From NCBI GenBank assembly GCA_002692855.1, contig NZMJ01000117.1, forward strand, positions 62,001 through 126,000: a stretch of DNA of 64,000 bases, written 5' to 3'. The stretch's first letter is position 1. Each line of letters starts with the position of its first letter. This document shows positions 60,122 to 64,000 of this stretch, in pieces. The notes beneath the pieces were generated by a model that saw only the letters and a program-made list of their open reading frames with translations, was not told the origin of the DNA and did not search any database. Origin of the DNA: Maricaulis sp. GTDB taxonomy: Bacteria > Pseudomonadota > Alphaproteobacteria > Caulobacterales > Maricaulaceae. Both the position numbers and the translations under genes were made by a program.

Positions 60122-63100
60122 GGCGTCGTCGTCTGCACCGCGACGCTGGTCGCGCCCACCGTCGTCAGACCGGTATTGGTGAAGGTCGCGAACACCCGGT
60201 TCGTGGCCGGTACGAACGAGACCGGACCAACCGACCGCACGAAGATGGAATAGGTGCGCGTCTCGTTCGCCGCGAAATTCACGACCACCGCCGCCTGACG
60301 GGACGTGATGCACGCCCCGGTCGACGGATTGGTTTCGCAGATATCGATCGTCAGCGGCTGAACCGTACCGCCCGTTCCTGGCGTCAGCGTCACGGTCTGC
60401 GCCGCACCGATATTCACTGCCGCAACGGAGAAGGCCCGCGCTCCGCCTAGCGGCACGTCGAGAATGCCGTTCGCCGAAGGCGTTGCCGCGACCGAGATGA
60501 TGTCAGCGGTCGGCGCAGCCGACGCCGACACCGTCAACGAGGTGACGCCGCTGATCTCGGAAGTCGGGCGAATATTGTCGCACAGGAAGACGGGCGTCAG
60601 TTCGACTCCGTTCATCACATTGCCCGGCGTCAGGGCGAGCACATAGGTCTGGCTGGCACCCGGCGCGATGGAGACCGCTTCGTTGTCGGTTCCGATCGGC
60701 GCATTCGTGCCCGGATCGGTCCGGCGGAACGTGAAGCTGCCATTGAACTCGGCCGGGGGAGCAATCCGGCAATTGGTGCCGCCGACCCCGAAGCCTGCCG
60801 GGTTGATGACCGTGGCGAACGCCGTGGCCGGTGTGCCAACCGTTACCGAACGGGCGTTCGGCAACATGGCGGCCCGAAGCCGGTGGGCCGGATTGGCACC
60901 CAGCGCCCAGGTCAGCGAATAAAGGCCCTGCGCACCGGCCGCACCGTCGAGTGCGATATAATAGGTCGTGCCGGATACGGCGGTGAAGTCGATGGCCCCG
61001 CTCGCCGATTGCGACAGGGCGGTCGCCCCGTGGGTCTGCGAATCGTAGGCCGCAAGAAGCGTATTGGCGGCGCCCGAAGCGGTAAACGACGCCGGACCGC
61101 TTGCTGACGCCGTCCACGAGAACCAGACCGACGCACCGCCGGCGGTCCCGCCGTGGAGCGACTCGCCGGTTTCACGGGTCGCATTGACGTTCGACACATT
61201 GATTGACCCTGACGCCCCGCTCAGCGTCTGCGGGCTGGCGAGATTGTCATTGCCCGGCGCAGCAAGCGCCGTCATGGCCAGCTCGGCGGAACCCGCCGCG
61301 CCGGAATACCCGTCGACCGCGATGTAGTAGGTCGTCCCGGCAACCGCATTGAACTCGACCTGGCTGTCGGTGTTGGACGGGAAGCTGATGTCGTCATTGC
61401 TCCCGATCAGGGTCAGGGCATTCACCGCACTGCCGGTATAGACGCCCATCATGGTGTCGAAGCTGGTATTCTGGGTGCGCACCCGGACCTGGCCACTGGT
61501 CGGAGCGGTCCAGCGCCACCAAAGCGAGGCGCCGCCGCCGCTGGTGTGATTGGGTTCGCCAGCCTCCTTGGTCGCTCCGACACTGTTGTAGGCAACGGTC
61601 TGTGTCGGCTGGGTCAGCGTCAGCGCGTCGGCGAAATTGTCATTGACCGGCGCGATGGCTCCGATCGCCAGCTGTGCCGCTACCTGCAAGCCGGGGCTCT
61701 GCCCGTTGGCCGTAAACGTGATCTGGTCGAGATACCCGCCGGCGACGAGCCCACTGGCATTGACCCCCACCTGGACCGCCACGCTGGACCCCGCGTTCAG
61801 CGAACCAGAAACTGTCGCGGCGGCCGGGCCGGACACCGCGTCCCCTTCGCCGTCACTCGCGACGGCCTGGAAGGTCAGCCAGTTCCCCGTAGACGATGCC
61901 TGCCAGGTGATCGTCGATCCGCTCGTATTGGTCAGCGTGTAGGTCTGCGTCCCGAAGGATGCGGCGCTGCCGCCAAGACTGCCGGAGGCATTGAAGGCCT
62001 GGACAGGACTGACCGTCATGACCCCGGCGACTGCGCCGCCGGGATTGGCCGCCAGCTGGGCAGCGGCCAGGTCGACCCGGATGCGGGGCGAGGACACGTT
62101 GTTGGAGGAATTCAGGATGGCAATCCCAGTCGCCTCGAGCGCGTTCTCGATCGCATCCATGCTGGCGGTCGGATGCGCAGCGCGAAGCAGGGCGATGGCG
62201 CCGGCGACGTGAGGGGCGGCCATCGACGTACCCGACGCGGTCGAGGCACGGCCGACACCATTGTCGTTTGCCGTCGTGGTGGCCGAGCGGATCGATGATC
62301 CCGGCGCGACCACGTCGACGAGCGGGCTCGAATTGGAAAAGCCCGACAGGGCGTCTGCCTTGGTGGTCGAGCCGACGGTGATGGCATCCGGAATGCAGCC
62401 CGGTGACGAAACACCGTCCGCGAAACCGTCATTGCCGGACGCGATCACGGTCGCAACCCGCGCCGTGCGCAGCTGTCCGATGACCGTGTTGTGGGCGTGT
62501 GACGAGCAGCCGGTCGTCGACTTGCCGCCGCCAAGGCTCATGTTGATCGAGGCCAGGTTGAGCGTGGTCCGGTTGGTATAGAGCCATTCCAGGGCGCCCA
62601 GCTGGTCACTGGTATAGCTGAGCACGCAAGGGGCCTGCCCCTGGCAGGTCGTGACATCGGTGAAGCGGGAGAACACCTGCACTGCGATGATGTTCGCGCC
62701 CGGCGCGACGCCGCGCAGCGTGCGGGAGCTGTTGGAAGGATCGACAAAGTCGCCGCCAACAGCAATGCCGGCGACATGGGTGCCGTGGAAACAGCCATTC
62801 GCGCCGGTCAGCGGCGCATCCGAAAACTCCTCGCAGTTGTCACCGGCGCCCGCCGTAGTCGTGTCCGAGGATACGCCGGCCGGGCACAGGCTGGTCGATC
62901 CGCTGGCCGTCGTCGAAAAGCAGGCAGAGCCGGTGATCCGGCCAGCGAACATCGGATGCTCGTGGTCCACACCGGTATCAAGGATGGCGACCCCCATGCC
63001 TGCACCCGTATTCCCGCCGGTGTGAAGGGCGGACGCGCCGATCAGTGGAACGCTCTGGTCGAGATTGGGCGCGGAGAGTGAATCCGTTTCGATCCGGCGC

Positions 63101-63477
63101 ACGGCGGGATCCTGCGCCAGCAGCGCGATTTCCGCCGCGTTCAGTTCCATCGCCGCGACGGGCGTGTAGCGGAATTCGCGGACCAGGCGCGGAGCATCGG
63201 CAGTGTAGGCAGTCTCGGCCATGCGCGCCGCCGGCATGCCGAACACCCGCATCATGACGTCGTTTCGGATCGCCTGGATCGTGGCTTCGGCCGAGTCGCT
63301 CGCAATCCCGGCCTCTGCGGCTTCCCCGGCCGTGGGGGCTGCAAACCAGACGATGACCCGCGCGCGCTCCCCGGCATCAAGGACGGCCTGTGTGGGCGCT
63401 TCGAGCGTCACGGGGGCAGCCAGCGCCTGGCCCATGGCAGCAAGCGCGGCGAGCACGACAATCAGCGAACGCATCAT
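60118..63477 (-). CDS. Secreted multidomain subtilisin-like serine protease
   Basis: The 1119-aa protein starts at 63477 (MMRSLIVVLAALAAMGQALA signal; AGGG 9 bases upstream; starts at 63486 and 63507 are possible). A propeptide-like region (about 30-145) precedes an S8 peptidase domain with Asp in VAILDTGVDHEHP, His in CFHGTHVAGIAVG and Ser in ASGTSMAAPHVAGAIALL. Then come an Ig/BACON-like domain, two pre-peptidase-C-like domains (NDNFADALTLTQ; APGNDNLASPQTLSG) and, from residue 864, a four-Cys domain shared with the protein at 28434. Convergent to the second T2SS operon, it is a plausible T2SS substrate. Confidence 0.9.
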   Translation of the reverse strand: MMRSLIVVLAALAAMGQALAAPVTLEAPTQAVLDAGERARVIVWFAAPTAGEAAEAGIASDSAEATIQAIRNDVMMRVFGMPAARMAETAYTADAPRLVREFRYTPVAAMELNAAEIALLAQDPAVRRIETDSLSAPNLDQSVPLIGASALHTGGNTGAGMGVAILDTGVDHEHPMFAGRITGSACFSTTASGSTSLCPAGVSSDTTTAGAGDNCEEFSDAPLTGANGCFHGTHVAGIAVGGDFVDPSNSSRTLRGVAPGANIIAVQVFSRFTDVTTCQGQAPCVLSYTSDQLGALEWLYTNRTTLNLASINMSLGGGKSTTGCSSHAHNTVIGQLRTARVATVIASGNDGFADGVSSPGCIPDAITVGSTTKADALSGFSNSSPLVDVVAPGSSIRSATTTANDNGVGRASTASGTSMAAPHVAGAIALLRAAHPTASMDAIENALEATGIAILNSSNNVSSPRIRVDLAAAQLAANPGGAVAGVMTVSPVQAFNASGSLGGSAASFGTQTYTLTNTSGSTITWQASSTGNWLTFQAVASDGEGDAVSGPAAATVSGSLNAGSSVAVQVGVNASGLVAGGYLDQITFTANGQSPGLQVAAQLAIGAIAPVNDNFADALTLTQPTQTVAYNSVGATKEAGEPNHTSGGGASLWWRWTAPTSGQVRVRTQNTSFDTMMGVYTGSAVNALTLIGSNDDISFPSNTDSQVEFNAVAGTTYYIAVDGYSGAAGSAELAMTALAAPGNDNLASPQTLSGASGSINVSNVNATRETGESLHGGTAGGASVWFSWTASASGPASFTASGAANTLLAAYDSQTHGATALSQSASGAIDFTAVSGTTYYIALDGAAGAQGLYSLTWALGANPAHRLRAAMLPNARSVTVGTPATAFATVINPAGFGVGGTNCRIAPPAEFNGSFTFRRTDPGTNAPIGTDNEAVSIAPGASQTYVLALTPGNVMNGVELTPVFLCDNIRPTSEISGVTSLTVSASAAPTADIISVAATPSANGILDVPLGGARAFSVAAVNIGAAQTVTLTPGTGGTVQPLTIDICETNPSTGACITSRQAAVVVNFAANETRTYSIFVRSVGPVSFVPATNRVFATFTNTGLTTVGATSVAVQTTTP

Positions 63478-63682
63478 GGAGGTCATCCCTGACAGGAAAC
63501 TGGGCATTGTGAGCCGATAGGGCGCACCTTAGGGTGTGACTGTAATCGAAAGTTATTCGCGGTCCAGCGTTCTGATAGCCACTGCCGGACAGTCACGTCT
63601 GTGTGAGCGAACACGACCTGTGCCCCGGGTCGCTTCGTCATCCCCTAGACTGGAATCGGCATGATCCGGGGGAGGTTGCCGC

Positions 63683-64000
63683 ATGTTGACGTTTCTGGCC
63701 TTGACCGTGTCACTTGCCCTGGCGGACCCCGAATTTCCGGGGCTTCCGGCCGGAAGCCTCGAACTTGAAACCGGAGCGTCGACCGTCCTGACGCTGCCCG
63801 ACGGCAGGGCATGGCCCGTGTCAGTCATCCGCAGCGAGACCCAGCCTGCCGGGACCCGTGTCTGGGTCGCGCGCGTCGGCGCAGACACCTCGCCGCACCG
63901 GGCAATCGTGACGTCGGGAAACGGGGTCATCTTTGCCTGGATCTCCACCCCGGACGGCAATTGGCAGAGCCAGTTTGGCGAGGACGGGCAGGCGCCGGTC
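63683..64000 (+). CDS. Secreted protein, N-terminal part (cut by right edge)
   Basis: From ATG 63683 with GGAGG 7 bases upstream, 106 codons stay open to the edge. A short Sec signal (MLTFLALTVSLALA) is followed by LPAGSLELETGASTVLTLPD and later VWVARVGADTSPHRAIVTSG and ISTPDGNWQSQFGEDG. This pattern resembles the N-terminal pro-region of secreted metallopeptidases, but the catalytic part is outside the window, so the class is a guess. Confidence 0.6.
   Translation, partial: MLTFLALTVSLALADPEFPGLPAGSLELETGASTVLTLPDGRAWPVSVIRSETQPAGTRVWVARVGADTSPHRAIVTSGNGVIFAWISTPDGNWQSQFGEDGQAPV

Noticed and set aside
1..64000. Search for tRNA, rRNA, integrase or attachment-site signs of a genomic island
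   Set aside because: None were seen, and base composition looks even by eye across the window; no island boundary can be supported.

Overview
The window is high-GC DNA packed with genes on both strands. It suggests a marine, stalked-type alphaproteobacterium of the Maricaulis/Hyphomonas/Caulobacter kind. This is an inference from gene content: several TonB-dependent receptors, phosphate-starvation genes, type II secretion systems, and a polyamine set pairing a fold-III decarboxylase with a deoxyhypusine synthase-like protein. No rRNA, tRNA, CRISPR array, insertion sequence or prophage was seen.

Left part (1-22.2 kb, all minus strand): a phosphate/phosphonate uptake block comprising PstS lipoprotein (cut by the left edge), an OprO/OprP-type porin, PhnC ATPase and an unusual PhnD-PhnE fusion. 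It is followed by a complete, translationally coupled type II secretion (T2SS) operon, gspC-D-E-F-G-H-I-J-K-L-M-N, ending in a small lipoprotein. Upstream of that lie a TonB-dependent receptor and a 924-aa surface-type lipoprotein built from two 431-residue repeats.

Middle (22.2-46.3 kb): polyamine genes (TTG-start ornithine/lysine decarboxylase with a structured leader, and a deoxyhypusine synthase-like enzyme), a DUF1206 membrane protein, a Rieske oxygenase and an APC amino-acid/agmatine-type transporter. Next come a 1172-aa secreted protein, a MarC-family protein, small membrane proteins and a DJ-1/PfpI protein. A minus-strand run follows, read in transcription order: Oar-like TonB receptor, PhoD alkaline phosphatase, agmatine deiminase, class C beta-lactamase-like hydrolase, N-carbamoylputrescine amidase and a GNAT-amidase fusion. 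A plus-strand GT39-like glycosyltransferase completes the region.

Right part (46.4-64 kb): a second T2SS operon on the plus strand with a different order, gspD(lipoprotein)-gspO-[methyltransferase, RgpF-like]-gspE-F-G-H-I-J-K-L-M-C. It meets a convergent multidomain subtilisin-like protease. The right edge cuts a small secreted protein.

Two threads tie the window together. Several promoters carry 7-4-7 sites resembling Pho boxes (before phnC, the repeat lipoprotein, the Oar-like receptor and perhaps the porin), suggesting a phosphate-starvation uptake and secretion regulon. In addition, the 1172-aa secreted protein and the subtilase share an approximately 250-residue domain with four spacing-conserved cysteines, at opposite ends of the two proteins. 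This may be an undescribed module of secreted, possibly T2SS-exported, proteins.
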